Below, piece after piece: positions 44,723 to 55,100 of a DNA stretch of 64,000 nt (its first letter is position 1; each line of letters begins with the position of its first letter). The notes beneath the pieces are model-generated. The model saw nothing but the letters and a program-made list of their open reading frames with translations, was not told the DNA's origin and ran no database searches. Source of the stretch: Bacillota bacterium (GTDB lineage: Bacteria > Bacillota > Clostridia > Acetivibrionales > DSM-27016). The stretch covers positions 186,001-250,000 of the forward strand of contig JAEWDM010000022.1 in NCBI GenBank assembly GCA_023390115.1, written 5' to 3'. Both the position numbers and the translations under genes were made by a program.

Positions 44723-44989
44723 TTAATCATGTCTGGGACTTCTTTTTACCAGTACCGCCGCTCTGGTTATTGCAGATATGACATCCACTTCAAACTGCTG
44801 CTTAAGAGAATCAATCTTAGAAAACAGCTCTCCCTTTTCAGTCACGATGTATTTCGGCGGCAGAGCGTTTAAAGCTATGGCTGCAATATCCATAACACAT
44901 TTTTCACATGAGCATACATTTATATCGCTCAACACTTCCTTCATCTGGTTAAACACAATTTCCTCCATGTAATTTTTGATTTGCGCCAT
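44723..44989 (-). CDS. ComFB-like late competence protein
   Basis: An 88-residue protein of the ComFB family, with the zinc-binding-like CSCEKCVMDIAAIALN motif and LPPKYIV. The start at 44989 (MAQIKNYMEE) is preferred because GGAGG precedes it; a longer frame begins 18 codons upstream. It follows the prepilin peptidase gene, suggesting a pilus or DNA-uptake link. Confidence 0.8.
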   Translation of the reverse strand: MAQIKNYMEEIVFNQMKEVLSDINVCSCEKCVMDIAAIALNALPPKYIVTEKGELFSKIDSLKQQFEVDVISAITRAAVLVKRSPRHD

Positions 44990-45029
44990 AACAATTCCTC
45001 CATAAATATCGTATTTTTTTAAACTTCCT

Positions 45030-45845
45030 TTAAGCTCCTGCAATCCGGCCTGTGTACCAGTTAAATATATCCATGCCCCAAAGCATTGCCATAAAGGTGC
45101 CTGTAACTATAAAGGGGCCGAAGGGTATGGTGTCCCGTCTACCCTTCAACCGAAGCACAATAAGAACAATGCCTGTTATACCTGCCAATATTACAGTAAT
45201 CATCACAGCTACTATACACAGCCTCCATCCCAGAAAAAGCCCAATGGGAGCAAGCAGCTTTACATCCCCCATTCCCATAGCATCCTCAGTTTTATAAATA
45301 AGCATCCCGATAAGGGCTATAAGAAAAAATACTCCCGTGCCCGGCAGCAGTCCCAAAAGGCGGTTTCCCCAAAACCCCTCTCCAAATACAGGCATTCCTG
45401 TAAAAGCACTATAGGCCACCAGCACTGCCCCTCCGGCAATACCGGCTGCAACAAGGCTATCGGGTATAATCCTGTGATCTATATCTATAAAAAATACCGC
45501 TATAAGTATGGACATGAGAAATACTGATGCCAGAAGCTCAACCGATATAGAAAACCTTTTGAGCAGGATCAAAAAAACAACCGCCGTAAGCAACTCAACA
45601 ATGTAATATCTTAAGGGAATGTCCTTGCCGCAGCAGCGATATTTTCCTTTCAGGGCAGCATAGCCTAAAACAGGAATAAGCGCCGTAAGGCTTAATGCCG
45701 CACCACACTCCGCACAACTCAGCGGAAGCCTGAATACCGGCTTCCCATACGGAATTCTGCATATACAGATATTAATAAGCAGTCCCGCCGCCAGACCCAA
45801 TATAAACATGAGGGAATATAAAAATATATAATAAAAGCAATCCAT
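45030..45845 (-). CDS. Type IV prepilin peptidase (A24 family)
   Basis: A 271-residue membrane aspartyl protease that cuts and methylates prepilins. The N-terminal domain has the zinc cysteines CAEC and CCG, followed by membrane helices. The catalytic aspartates are in FFIDIDHRIIPD and GMGDVKLLAPIGLFLG. Length is normal. It lies between aroE and the comFB-like gene. Confidence 0.9.
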   Translation of the reverse strand: MDCFYYIFLYSLMFILGLAAGLLINICICRIPYGKPVFRLPLSCAECGAALSLTALIPVLGYAALKGKYRCCGKDIPLRYYIVELLTAVVFLILLKRFSISVELLASVFLMSILIAVFFIDIDHRIIPDSLVAAGIAGGAVLVAYSAFTGMPVFGEGFWGNRLLGLLPGTGVFFLIALIGMLIYKTEDAMGMGDVKLLAPIGLFLGWRLCIVAVMITVILAGITGIVLIVLRLKGRRDTIPFGPFIVTGTFMAMLWGMDIFNWYTGRIAGA

Positions 45846-45905
45846 ATCTTCCGCTGCTTTCTTAGATATAAGTATTTATTTCATATATAAAATTATATTC
45901 GCTGC

Positions 45906-46805
45906 CTAAGGCTTAAAACCTTTATTTTTCAAAATATTCTCAAAAGATTCATGTATGTGCTTCAGGGCATCTTTAGGTATCTTAATTCCCGTCCATATTT
46001 CATACGCATATATTCCCTGATAAAAAAGCATTCCAAGTCCGTTTACGGCTTTGGCACCATGTCTCCGGGCTCCTGCAAGAAGCTTTGTCATGGAAGGGTT
46101 ATAAATTATATCATATACTATCTGTTGGCCGGAAAGCTTTATCCTTTTTTTTAAAGGACTTTCGTTCGTCTTAGGATACATGCCTATAGAGGTGGTATTT
46201 ATAATTATATCCGCGTGTTTTAATACATCCCCCGCCTTGTCCTCATCCGTCCCGAAGCATCCGGCATGCATGGAATAGTTATTTGCTATTATATCGGCAA
46301 TATCATGTGCTTTTGACAGTGTGCGGTTAATTATGCTGATTTCCGCCGCACCCTCTATGGCAATTTTAACCGTTATGGCCCTTGCGGCGCCTCCCGCACC
46401 TATAATAACAATTTTTTTACCCTTAAAGCCCTCTCCCGTCTCCTCCTTAAAGGCCCTTGAAAAGCCTTCGGCATCGGTGTTATATCCGTAAAGCCTCCCG
46501 TCAATATTTTTAACGGTATTCACGGCTCCCATCAAAAGGGCTTCCTTTGAGTTTTCATCAATATATTTCATTATATCCTTTTTATAGGGTATTGTTACAT
46601 TGAAGCCAGCGGTATTGAGTGCCTTCAGGCCATTTACGGCATCCTTAAGGCCTGCTCCCTCCACCTTAAAGGGTATATAAATTAAGTCCACACCCAGACA
46701 GCTGCTTATTGTATTATGCAACTGAGGAGATATTGAGTGCTCGACAGGATTTCCTATCAGCCCCACAAATCTGGTTTCGCCCGTTACTCTGTTATCTATA
46801 TGCAT
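45906..46805 (-). CDS. aroE: Shikimate 5-dehydrogenase
   Basis: A 299-residue NADP-dependent enzyme that reduces 3-dehydroshikimate. Motifs: GNPVEHSISPQLHN for shikimate binding, NVTIPYKKDI with the catalytic lysine, NTDAEGFSRA, and the NADP fold GAGGAARAI followed by NRT. C-terminus complete (LGMLFYQGIYAYEIWTG). Starts 35 bases after yqeG. Confidence 0.95.
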   Translation of the reverse strand: MHIDNRVTGETRFVGLIGNPVEHSISPQLHNTISSCLGVDLIYIPFKVEGAGLKDAVNGLKALNTAGFNVTIPYKKDIMKYIDENSKEALLMGAVNTVKNIDGRLYGYNTDAEGFSRAFKEETGEGFKGKKIVIIGAGGAARAITVKIAIEGAAEISIINRTLSKAHDIADIIANNYSMHAGCFGTDEDKAGDVLKHADIIINTTSIGMYPKTNESPLKKRIKLSGQQIVYDIIYNPSMTKLLAGARRHGAKAVNGLGMLFYQGIYAYEIWTGIKIPKDALKHIHESFENILKNKGFKP

Positions 46806-46840
46806 ATTTTCTCTTCCCCGAAATAAAGTTTATTTACATT

Positions 46841-47347
46841 TCAAGATCCTCCGGTGCCCTTCCTGTATATTCTCAGCACCAGTCTCTCAGGTATCCTCTT
46901 GAGCCTGACAAAAATAAATTCCCTCTTATCTATCGGCTTTACCAGTATTGTAAATGCCCCCGCCCTGTTTCCTCCGTATATATCCGTAAAAATCTGGTCT
47001 CCCACCACAGCCGACTCACAAAGCTTAATTCCCATCAGCAGGGCCGCCTTTCGAAATGCTCCGGTACCAGGCTTGGAGGCTCTATGCACTGCAAGCACCC
47101 TGACACTGTCATTAAATTTCAATACCCTCTTTTTAGAAGCATTTGAAACAATGCAGATTTTAAAGCCGGCTTTTTTTACTCTTTCAATCCACTTAACGGC
47201 ATTTTCATCCGCTTCCTTCCTGTACTGAGGCACAAGAGTGTTGTCTATATCCAGTATAAGACCCTTTATGCCTTTTTTTTTCAGGCTGTCAAGGTCTATA
47301 TCCCAAACCCCGTCAAGCATGAGATCAGGATAAAATTTTTCAAACAT
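46841..47347 (-). CDS. yqeG: YqeG family HAD IIIA phosphatase
   Basis: A 168-residue haloacid dehalogenase phosphatase. The nucleophile motif is LILDIDNTLVPQYR, motif II is CIVSNAS and motif III VVGDQIFTDIYGGNRAGA. In Firmicutes it starts the aroE-containing operon. Substrate is uncertain; relatives act on phosphatidylglycerophosphate or similar phosphates. Confidence 0.88.
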   Translation of the reverse strand: MFEKFYPDLMLDGVWDIDLDSLKKKGIKGLILDIDNTLVPQYRKEADENAVKWIERVKKAGFKICIVSNASKKRVLKFNDSVRVLAVHRASKPGTGAFRKAALLMGIKLCESAVVGDQIFTDIYGGNRAGAFTILVKPIDKREFIFVRLKRIPERLVLRIYRKGTGGS

Positions 47348-47624
47348 ACCAGCCCTCCCAAAATATAATATATAAATAAAGTGCTGTTAAGCTATGAATA
47401 TAATAGCAAATTAGATTATCCATATCAACAAAAATAGAGAAATTTTCAGGTATACGGCAAAGTATAAATAAATTTTGCTTCTAAAACATAAAAAGTCTGG
47501 ATTTTTCAGTGAAAAAGTTGCATAATATAAGGAATAATAAGTAGGTTTTCCGATTATGGGTAGTGCATGTAAGAATCTGCAAATTTTGTATTCATAATCT
47601 ATTTTCGAAAGGGGTTTGCTTACT

Positions 47625-48695
47625 ATGTTACATGAAATCAGAATTGATAAGACAAAATTGCCCAAGGCCAAGCCCGATCAGAGCAATCTTGGATTTGGAA
47701 AGTATTTTACGGATCATATGTTCATTATGGACTATACCGGAGGTATCGGCTGGCATGATGCCAGAATAGTCCCATACGGCCCTCTGGAGCTTGAACCTGC
47801 TACAGCGGCCCTTCACTATGGACAGGCAATTTTTGAGGGTATGAAGGCCTATAATACCGAAGACGGAAGAATACTTCTGTTCAGGCCTCATAAGAACATG
47901 GAGAGAATAAACGTAACAAATGTAAGAATGTGTATACCTCAAATTGATGAGGATTTTTTTGTCGATGCTGTCAAAACTCTTGTAAACGTTGATAGAGACT
48001 GGATACCTGCTTCCAAGGGTACATCTCTTTATATAAGGCCTTTCATTTTTGCGACTGATGCCGTTTTGGGTGTCCATCCTTCAAATACATACAAGTTCAT
48101 TGTGATACTGTCTCCTGTCGGTGCATACTATCCGACCGGAATAAATCCGGTGAAAATATATGTAGAAAGCAGCTATGTGCGTGCTGTTAAAGGAGGTACC
48201 GGCTTTGCCAAAACCTGCGGCAATTATGCTGCAAGCCTCAAGGCCCAGGCAGAGGCTGCGGAAAAAGGATATATACAGGTTTTATGGCTGGACGGCGTAG
48301 AGAAAAAATATGTTGAAGAGGTCGGCTCCATGAACGTATTTTTTAAGATAAACGGAGAGGTTATAACTCCGTCACTGGAAGGCAGCATATTACCCGGCAT
48401 TACAAGAGATTCCACAATACAGCTTTTAAAGAGCACGGGAATCAAGGTAACCGAGAGAAGAATAGCAATTCAGGAGGTTTTTGATGCCCATAAGGCAGGA
48501 CTTCTGGAGGAAGCCTTCGGAACCGGAACGGCTGCAGTCATATCTCCCATAGGCGAGCTGAGCTGGAATGGTGCCAACATAATTGTCAACAATGGCTGTA
48601 CGGGAGAGCTGTCCTCCCATATATATGACACCATAACCGGTATACAGAGCGGTAAGCTTAAGGACGTCTTCAATTGGACAGTTGAAGTAAAGTAA
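47625..48695 (+). CDS. ilvE: Branched-chain amino acid aminotransferase
   Basis: A 356-residue fold type IV PLP aminotransferase that transfers amino groups to and from leucine, isoleucine and valine. Typical are YGPLELEPATAALHYGQAIFEGMKAY, RPFIFATD, and the lysine region GTGFAKTCGNYAASL. ATG at 47625 is chosen over a TTG three codons upstream, which would lie too close to the AAAGGGG site. No T-box is visible upstream. Confidence 0.92.
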   Translation: MLHEIRIDKTKLPKAKPDQSNLGFGKYFTDHMFIMDYTGGIGWHDARIVPYGPLELEPATAALHYGQAIFEGMKAYNTEDGRILLFRPHKNMERINVTNVRMCIPQIDEDFFVDAVKTLVNVDRDWIPASKGTSLYIRPFIFATDAVLGVHPSNTYKFIVILSPVGAYYPTGINPVKIYVESSYVRAVKGGTGFAKTCGNYAASLKAQAEAAEKGYIQVLWLDGVEKKYVEEVGSMNVFFKINGEVITPSLEGSILPGITRDSTIQLLKSTGIKVTERRIAIQEVFDAHKAGLLEEAFGTGTAAVISPIGELSWNGANIIVNNGCTGELSSHIYDTITGIQSGKLKDVFNWTVEVK

Positions 48696-48948
48696 CTGCA
48701 AGAATATTTTTAAAGAAGGGATGGTTATTGATGGCTGTTAATAGCTGTTAATCCTTTCTTTTTTTTATTTCTAGTATTGTAATTTTAAAGAATTACATAT
48801 AAAATATTATAACAGCTATCAAAAACTGGATTTGCTTCAATAATATTTTTTAGATATTATTGTTTATTATGGTTACCTTTGATAGAATATAATACATAAA
48901 ACAATATATGGTTACCACTTCTTAACTTAGCAAAATAGGGGGTACTTT

Positions 48949-51330
48949 ATGGAGCTAAAAAAAAACCGCTTAACTTTTGGACTATTGATTGACTGGGTTG
49001 TGGGATGGGAGGATATTGATTACTATCAATCTATAATTCTTTCCGGAGTACAGGAATTTGTACTTGAGAATGACATTAATCTCATATGCCTTGTGACCGG
49101 CAGGCTAAATTCACCTAACGAGTGGGAGCGCAGCAGAAACATATTGTTTGAATTTGTGGATAAAAACAAATTTGACGGCTTGATAGTGCTTTCATCCTCA
49201 ATATCAGGATACGGCACATCAAAAAATATTTTGAAAAGGCTGGGCAATTTCAGTGATATACCTATTGTAATAGTAGGAGAATTATATGATGAATATTGCT
49301 CTGTATCATCAGATAACCGTTCAGGTATGCGTCAGGTAATAGATCACCTGATTGAAGTCCACAACTGCAGAAAAATAGCTTTTATAAAGGGCGTTGAGGG
49401 ATCAATGGACACTGAGGTCCGGTTTCAGGCCTATATAGAATCATTAACAGCACATAATATTCCTTTTAATCCCGATCTCGTATACAGCGGCAATTTTCTT
49501 CATAAATCGGGAAGCAATGCAGTGAAGGAGCTTATAAGAAAAAACATACAGTTTGATGCAATAGCCTCTTCAAACGATAACATGGCTATAGGTGCACTGG
49601 TAGAGCTTCACAAGAGGATGGGCAAAATTCCTGACAATATACCCATAACAGGCTTTGATGATACCCAATCCAGTCATTTTCACGCAATAACAACAGTACA
49701 CCAGTCATTTTTGACACAGGCAAGCACTGCGTCAAGCTTGCTGCTTCGCATGATAAAGGGAGAAAAGGTGCCTCTTAAAACAGAGGTTCCTGTTGATATG
49801 GTAATCCGCTCCTCATGTGGGTGTATTCCCACAATAGTTACCAATACCTTTGCCTCATTCGGCGAGTGCGTAGAGGTGCCTTATGAAGCCCAAAAAGAGC
49901 AGATTATATCAGAGCTGAATGAAATAAGCAGCTTGATAGGCTTTGCCGAAAACAGCAGTGAGCAGGAGCAGCTGTTTTTATATACTCAAAAGCTGCTGGA
50001 TGCTTTTTATGCCGAGCTTTACCAAAAGAAAAGCAACCAGTTTATTCATGCATGGAACGCCATGATTTTCTGGATGATTATGAAAAATGCAAAAATCTCA
50101 TTTTTGCATGACCTTCTGTCATCTATAAGAAAGATAATACTGTCCGCACTATCGGATGCATCCTGCCTGGTTCTGGCTGAAAACCTCTTTCATGCGGCCA
50201 GAGTACAGATTATAGATGCGCTGCAGAGGACAGCAGCTACTGTGGATCATCTCTCTTCCATACAGACAGGAAGCCTGGAATTGCTTGGAGAGGATTTGGT
50301 AACAAACCTTGATTTAAATACTCAAATGGATCTGGTTTATAAGGTGCTTCCAGAGCTCGGTATAAAAAAATGCTACATTACATTATATGAGGATCCGGAA
50401 AAGCCTTTGGAATATTCGCGGTTGGTCCTTGCATTCAATGAAAACGAGCGCTTTAATACAGGTCCCTCCGGTATATCGTTTCCCTCCAGAAACATCATAC
50501 CCTTCGAGTTCTTTGAGGATCTGTCAACAGACAGGTTCAGCATAATTGTGCAGGTGTTAAATCAGGGTGACGATCAATTGGGTCTTTCGATATGCAGCTT
50601 TGACAGCAAAATAAGCAAAACCTATGAGATATTCCGCTACCGTCTTAGTGTTGCATTAAAAGGATCTCTTTTAATAGAAAAAATCAAAAACCAGGCTCTG
50701 GATTTGGAGAAGCAGGTTATTGAGCGCACCAGTGAGCTGTCTGAAACCAACAATCAGCTTTTAGATGAGGTTTCACGAAGAACAAGTGCCGAGGAGCAGC
50801 TTAAGAAGGCATTAAAGGAGCTGGAGTTTTATAACAAGCAGCTTCATTTACAGTCGCTGCAGGATGAGCTTACAAGGCTTTATAACAGAAGAGGCTTTAT
50901 GGAATTGGGCTGTGAGTATTACGAGCGTGCAAAGGCCTCGGCAAAAGGCTTTCTTCTGATTTACGGGGATATGGACTGGCTAAAGCAGATAAATGACAGC
51001 TATGGGCATGCCGAGGGTGATTTTGCAATTGCCAAGACCGCCGAAATACTTAATATTTCCTTCAGAAGAATGGACATAATTGCGCGGCTGGGAGGAGACG
51101 AATTCACAATTATTGTTTCCGATGCTTCTCCGGATGAAGACAAGGAAATAAGAGAGAGGCTTGAAAACAACTTCCTGAAATTCAACCAGACCTCCAATAA
51201 GCCCTATAAGCTGTCCCTTACGGTGGGTACGGCATATTTTGACCCATCACAGCCCTGTACCTTTGAGGATCTTATTAAAAAGGCGGATCTGGATCTGTAT
51301 AACAAGAAGCAGTTAAAAAAAAGAATATAA
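48949..51330 (+). CDS. Diguanylate cyclase with LacI-type sugar-receptor domain and no HTH
   Basis: A 793-residue cytoplasmic protein. Residues 1-290 are a periplasmic-binding-like domain of the LacI/GalR kind (FGLLIDWVVGWED, GLIVLSSSISGYG, IAFIKG, ITGFDD), but it lacks both a helix-turn-helix and a signal peptide. A central region of unknown fold (about 300-570) is followed by a coiled coil (IERTSELSETNNQLLDEVS) and a C-terminal GGDEF domain with an intact ARLGGDEFTIIV site and the RRMD inhibitory site five residues before it. It should make cyclic di-GMP in response to a sugar-like ligand. Confidence 0.85.
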   Translation: MELKKNRLTFGLLIDWVVGWEDIDYYQSIILSGVQEFVLENDINLICLVTGRLNSPNEWERSRNILFEFVDKNKFDGLIVLSSSISGYGTSKNILKRLGNFSDIPIVIVGELYDEYCSVSSDNRSGMRQVIDHLIEVHNCRKIAFIKGVEGSMDTEVRFQAYIESLTAHNIPFNPDLVYSGNFLHKSGSNAVKELIRKNIQFDAIASSNDNMAIGALVELHKRMGKIPDNIPITGFDDTQSSHFHAITTVHQSFLTQASTASSLLLRMIKGEKVPLKTEVPVDMVIRSSCGCIPTIVTNTFASFGECVEVPYEAQKEQIISELNEISSLIGFAENSSEQEQLFLYTQKLLDAFYAELYQKKSNQFIHAWNAMIFWMIMKNAKISFLHDLLSSIRKIILSALSDASCLVLAENLFHAARVQIIDALQRTAATVDHLSSIQTGSLELLGEDLVTNLDLNTQMDLVYKVLPELGIKKCYITLYEDPEKPLEYSRLVLAFNENERFNTGPSGISFPSRNIIPFEFFEDLSTDRFSIIVQVLNQGDDQLGLSICSFDSKISKTYEIFRYRLSVALKGSLLIEKIKNQALDLEKQVIERTSELSETNNQLLDEVSRRTSAEEQLKKALKELEFYNKQLHLQSLQDELTRLYNRRGFMELGCEYYERAKASAKGFLLIYGDMDWLKQINDSYGHAEGDFAIAKTAEILNISFRRMDIIARLGGDEFTIIVSDASPDEDKEIRERLENNFLKFNQTSNKPYKLSLTVGTAYFDPSQPCTFEDLIKKADLDLYNKKQLKKRI

Positions 51331-51364
51331 CGGCAAATGCGTTTCGTGAAGGCCTGCCTTTTCT

Positions 51365-52042
51365 TTAATTGATTTGTTTTCCTTTTACTACTAACCGTGT
51401 TGGAGGATTTTTTACGTAAGGCGGGTCGCAGGTTATCAAGGTAATCTGGCTGACTCCCGTGTCCTCCAGCACGGAGATTTCCTTTGCATCCACAATCTGT
51501 TTACTGAACACCTCATAAATATACCGGTTTTTTTCACTGTCCGTTACAACTATTTCATCACCGATTTTCAGCTCGTTCACGCGGTTGAAATGACTTCCGA
51601 AGGCTCTGCTTCTATGGCCTGCCACAGCATAATTATTGCCCTGCCAGGGCTTGCCTGTGTTCTCAATACTGGCGGCAGAAACATTTAGGTGCTCCTTTGT
51701 GGCACCCGATAAAACAGGCAGCATTAAATCTATCTTTTCAATGCTTAGAGTAGCCTCTACCGGCCACACCTTTTCAATCCCTTCTTCCTCTCCTTCTTCA
51801 ATCCCTTGCTGCTCCATACCGGTATCTTGCTCCACGCCGGTATATTGGCAGGCAGGAGGCTCTTCATTTTCCTCCATATCTATGACATCAATTGCTTCCA
51901 TGCTCTCAATGTATTGCTCCAGCAGCCTTTCCCGTTTGCTGTCATAATAATAATTCCGCATAGAAGGGTATGCTGTCATCAAAATTCCGCATACTATCAT
52001 TAAAAATGCTATCAGGTCTATTATACCAGGTTTTTTTCTCAT
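51365..52042 (-). CDS. Class D-like sortase
   Basis: A 225-residue membrane-anchored transpeptidase. One N-terminal membrane helix (about residues 8-26) is followed by an acidic linker and the sortase barrel with the catalytic histidine in AVAGHRSRAFG, cysteine in TLITCDP and arginine in PPTRLVVKG. It lies downstream of the LPKAG surface protein gene on the same strand and is its likely anchoring enzyme. An AAAGGA site precedes the ATG. Confidence 0.88.
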   Translation of the reverse strand: MRKKPGIIDLIAFLMIVCGILMTAYPSMRNYYYDSKRERLLEQYIESMEAIDVIDMEENEEPPACQYTGVEQDTGMEQQGIEEGEEEGIEKVWPVEATLSIEKIDLMLPVLSGATKEHLNVSAASIENTGKPWQGNNYAVAGHRSRAFGSHFNRVNELKIGDEIVVTDSEKNRYIYEVFSKQIVDAKEISVLEDTGVSQITLITCDPPYVKNPPTRLVVKGKQIN

Positions 52043-52115
52043 TCCTTTTCCATTCCTCGGCTCTCAAATTCAGGCCGCTGCCTTCCGTCCTTTCATCAGT
52101 ACAAAAGCAAGCATA

Positions 52116-52145
52116 GGTTCCCCTGCCAACCCCGGCAGGGGAACC
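52116..52145 (-). terminator. Stem-loop between surface protein and sortase genes
   Basis: A perfect 12-bp GC-rich stem (52116-52127 with 52134-52145) and 6-base loop lie after the surface protein stop. Only a short T run follows on the reverse strand, so it may be a partial terminator that lowers sortase expression, or an mRNA-stability element. Confidence 0.65.
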
Positions 52146-52176
52146 CGGCTTATTGGCTCCGTTTATTGCTTTGTAT

Positions 52177-55100
52177 TCACAGCCTGTGCATTTCATTTAT
52201 GCTCCGGCTTCTCTTTATAAGAATTCCCAGCAGAATCAAGACTGTTCCCATCCAATATAATGGCATAGAGCTTCCTTCCCCCGCTTTAGGCAGCTCCTGT
52301 GCTGTCCCCGGAGTAATTATCTTTCCCACATTGATTTCTATAAGTATTTCGTCGTCAGTACCATCTGAGCGTGTAATCTTTACGGTAAAGCGATCTGTTC
52401 CGGTAAATCCCGTGTCTGGGGTATAAGTCCAGTTTCCTTCTTCATCAATGGTAACTGTACCATTTTCCGGCTGGCCTCCCACCTCCGGAGCACCGCCTTC
52501 AGGTACTTGTATTTTCCCATCTACTGGAGTTCCCTCCAGCGTTTTCTCTTCGATTATGGGAACCTCCGGCTTCAAATTCTCTTCCGGCTCAAGAGGCTGC
52601 TGCGGGTCTGAAGGTTCCTCCGGCGCCTCCGGTATTTCCGGTTGTTCCTCAGGCACTTCCGGCTGTGGCTCTTTAGGCGGTATTACTCCGCTACTGCCAC
52701 CGCTGCCGCCACTGCCGCCGCTGGACCGTTTAACGTTTTGCCTTTCCAGTAAATATACCATAAGGGCATCCTCATCTATAGTGAAGGAAAAGGGTATTGC
52801 ATCTAATTGATATCCTGTCGGCGCCGCAATCTCTGTTATGGTATATTCTCCATAAATCAGGTTTTCCAGTACGGCTACTCCCCCTGTGTCGGTAGTAATA
52901 GTTCCCAGCAGCTTTTTATCAGAATCTCTCACTTCAAATACCGCCCCTGCCAACAGCCTTTCACGGTTGCCGGCATCTACTTTTTTTATCCTCAAGGTGC
53001 GAAGGGGATGATTTTCTATTGTTATAGAATTGCCTGAGCCTGCGTTAAGCCTCACTGCTTTTTCTACCTCCGCGGGTTGATAGCCTGAAGGCGTCTCCAC
53101 TTCTCTAATGGTATAATTGGCAAATTCTCCATCCTTGCCAACAAAGAGATTTTTCACTTCCGCTACTCCGGCTTCATTGGTTTCTACTGTTCTCAGCAGG
53201 TTGTCAGCTTCACCATATATCTCAAATTTTATACCGGGCATTCCAAGCTTGGACAGTGAATTCAGCTTATTGATTATTAAAGCACCCTCAGGTATTTTTT
53301 CATTTTGAACCTCCAGCTCAACTACCGCTCCCTCTTCTGTTATCTCAATTTCATAATCCTGAATACTCCTATAGTACCCATAGGGCGCGTTTACTTCCCG
53401 GACAGTATATTTGCCATAGGGTAAATCCAGCATTTCAGCCATACCGTTATCGCCGGTGATAATGCTTCCCTTGCTTTCTTCCGTTCCGGCTGCTGCCTTG
53501 AATATCTCAAACTCTGCTCCTTTAAGCTTCTTATCGGGATCATCCTCATCTGCCTTTATGATTCTAAGCGTCCCCTTAATAACAGTATTTTCCAATGCAA
53601 ATTCATCTTCCCCGTTTCCACCAGGACCTGCATAGACAACTACCTCATTTTCTGTGATAGCGGCCTTTAGCTCAGTATCATTAGACAGGTAACCCTCCGC
53701 CGGCGATTTTTCTTTAATGATATAGCTGCCGTACTCCACATCCTCAAAGCTTACAATACCATTTTCATCACTGTTTTCAACTGCGATTGGAGTATCGGCA
53801 TTATTCTCTTTGAATAATTCAAATGCCGCCCCCTCTACAGCGGCTCCGGTATCCGCATCCACCTTCTTAAACACGATGCCTCCCCGGATTTTTTCATTGG
53901 ATATTTCAACAACAGGATTTGGAGCCGAGCTGCTGACAGTGACCTCCGTAACGGCAGCAGCATCTTGCGGCAGCTGGTATTCATCGGGAGCTGTTATTTC
54001 CTTCAGGAAGTATTTCCCAAAGCTCAATCTGTTTATAATTATTTCTCCACTGCCATCGGTGGCAGGCAATTCTGTGATTACGGAGCCATTGCTGCCTAAT
54101 AGCTGAAACACGGCGCCCGGCAGCTTTTTGCTTCCATCCTGAGCGTCTGACTTCTCTATTTTCAGGCTTCCGACAATACCCTCCCCCGTACCGGAGCCGC
54201 CGGTAATGAGAACGGGCATATCCTCAGTTACTGTATCATTTATTATTATTACTCCACTGCCTTCCATGCTTACACTGTTCTTAATATTGTGCGTACCTGT
54301 AGAGCCGGCAGTAATAAAGGTTTGGTACCGGATAATATACTCGCTGTGAATAATCTCAGGAAGTGCAAGCTCAAAGCCCTGCTTATTGGTCGCGAAATCC
54401 AAAATTATTATACCCAGCTCATATTCATCCTCCGTTAATTTTCTTTCCGTATTATTGGGTTGAACCTCAAATACGTTAAAGGATTCTGAAATATAGATAT
54501 GCTCTCCGGTCAGAGTATCCCGTATAACCGCATCATGCACCGTGGAAAGGCTTGTGTTTGCCCTAACCTCCCAGTTCACAAGCCTCCCGCTCTGCGAGCC
54601 TGATTTGGTAACAAAGGTCTCTGCCTGCGGAAAGCCCACACTGGCACTTAAACTGGTACCGCCTGCCGTTGAAGTATTTTGATAGCTTGCCTTGGACTGC
54701 CCCACCAGCTTTGTTGTATATCGTATTCTATAGGGGGAATTAATTTCACCATCAAATTTAATAATGAATCCATCCTTTGAAGCAGCTTGAACGGTATATC
54801 CAGAAGTAATTTTTCCACCTTCGGCAACTCCTCCGCTCCCGTTTATGCTGTAAGCATATACCTCCAGGGTCTCCGTAAGCAATTCCTGTCCATCTTTTAT
54901 TTCGTCCTCCACCACCAGGCCGTTGTATGCTTCCGACAAATAGTTGACATCAACAATCCAGTCAATCTCCCTGGCTGCTCTGCGTAAGGCGCCTGATTTA
55001 CTGCCGTTGTTTCCCGCAGTTGTATTTACCATGTACTGCTTCTGGTTTGAGTCCGATTTAGCTCCTACCTTATCTTCATTCCAGCTTGCCTCCATCCTGT

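Noticed and set aside
47348..47624. T-box upstream of ilvE
   Set aside because: The T-box sequence and specifier stem-loop are absent.
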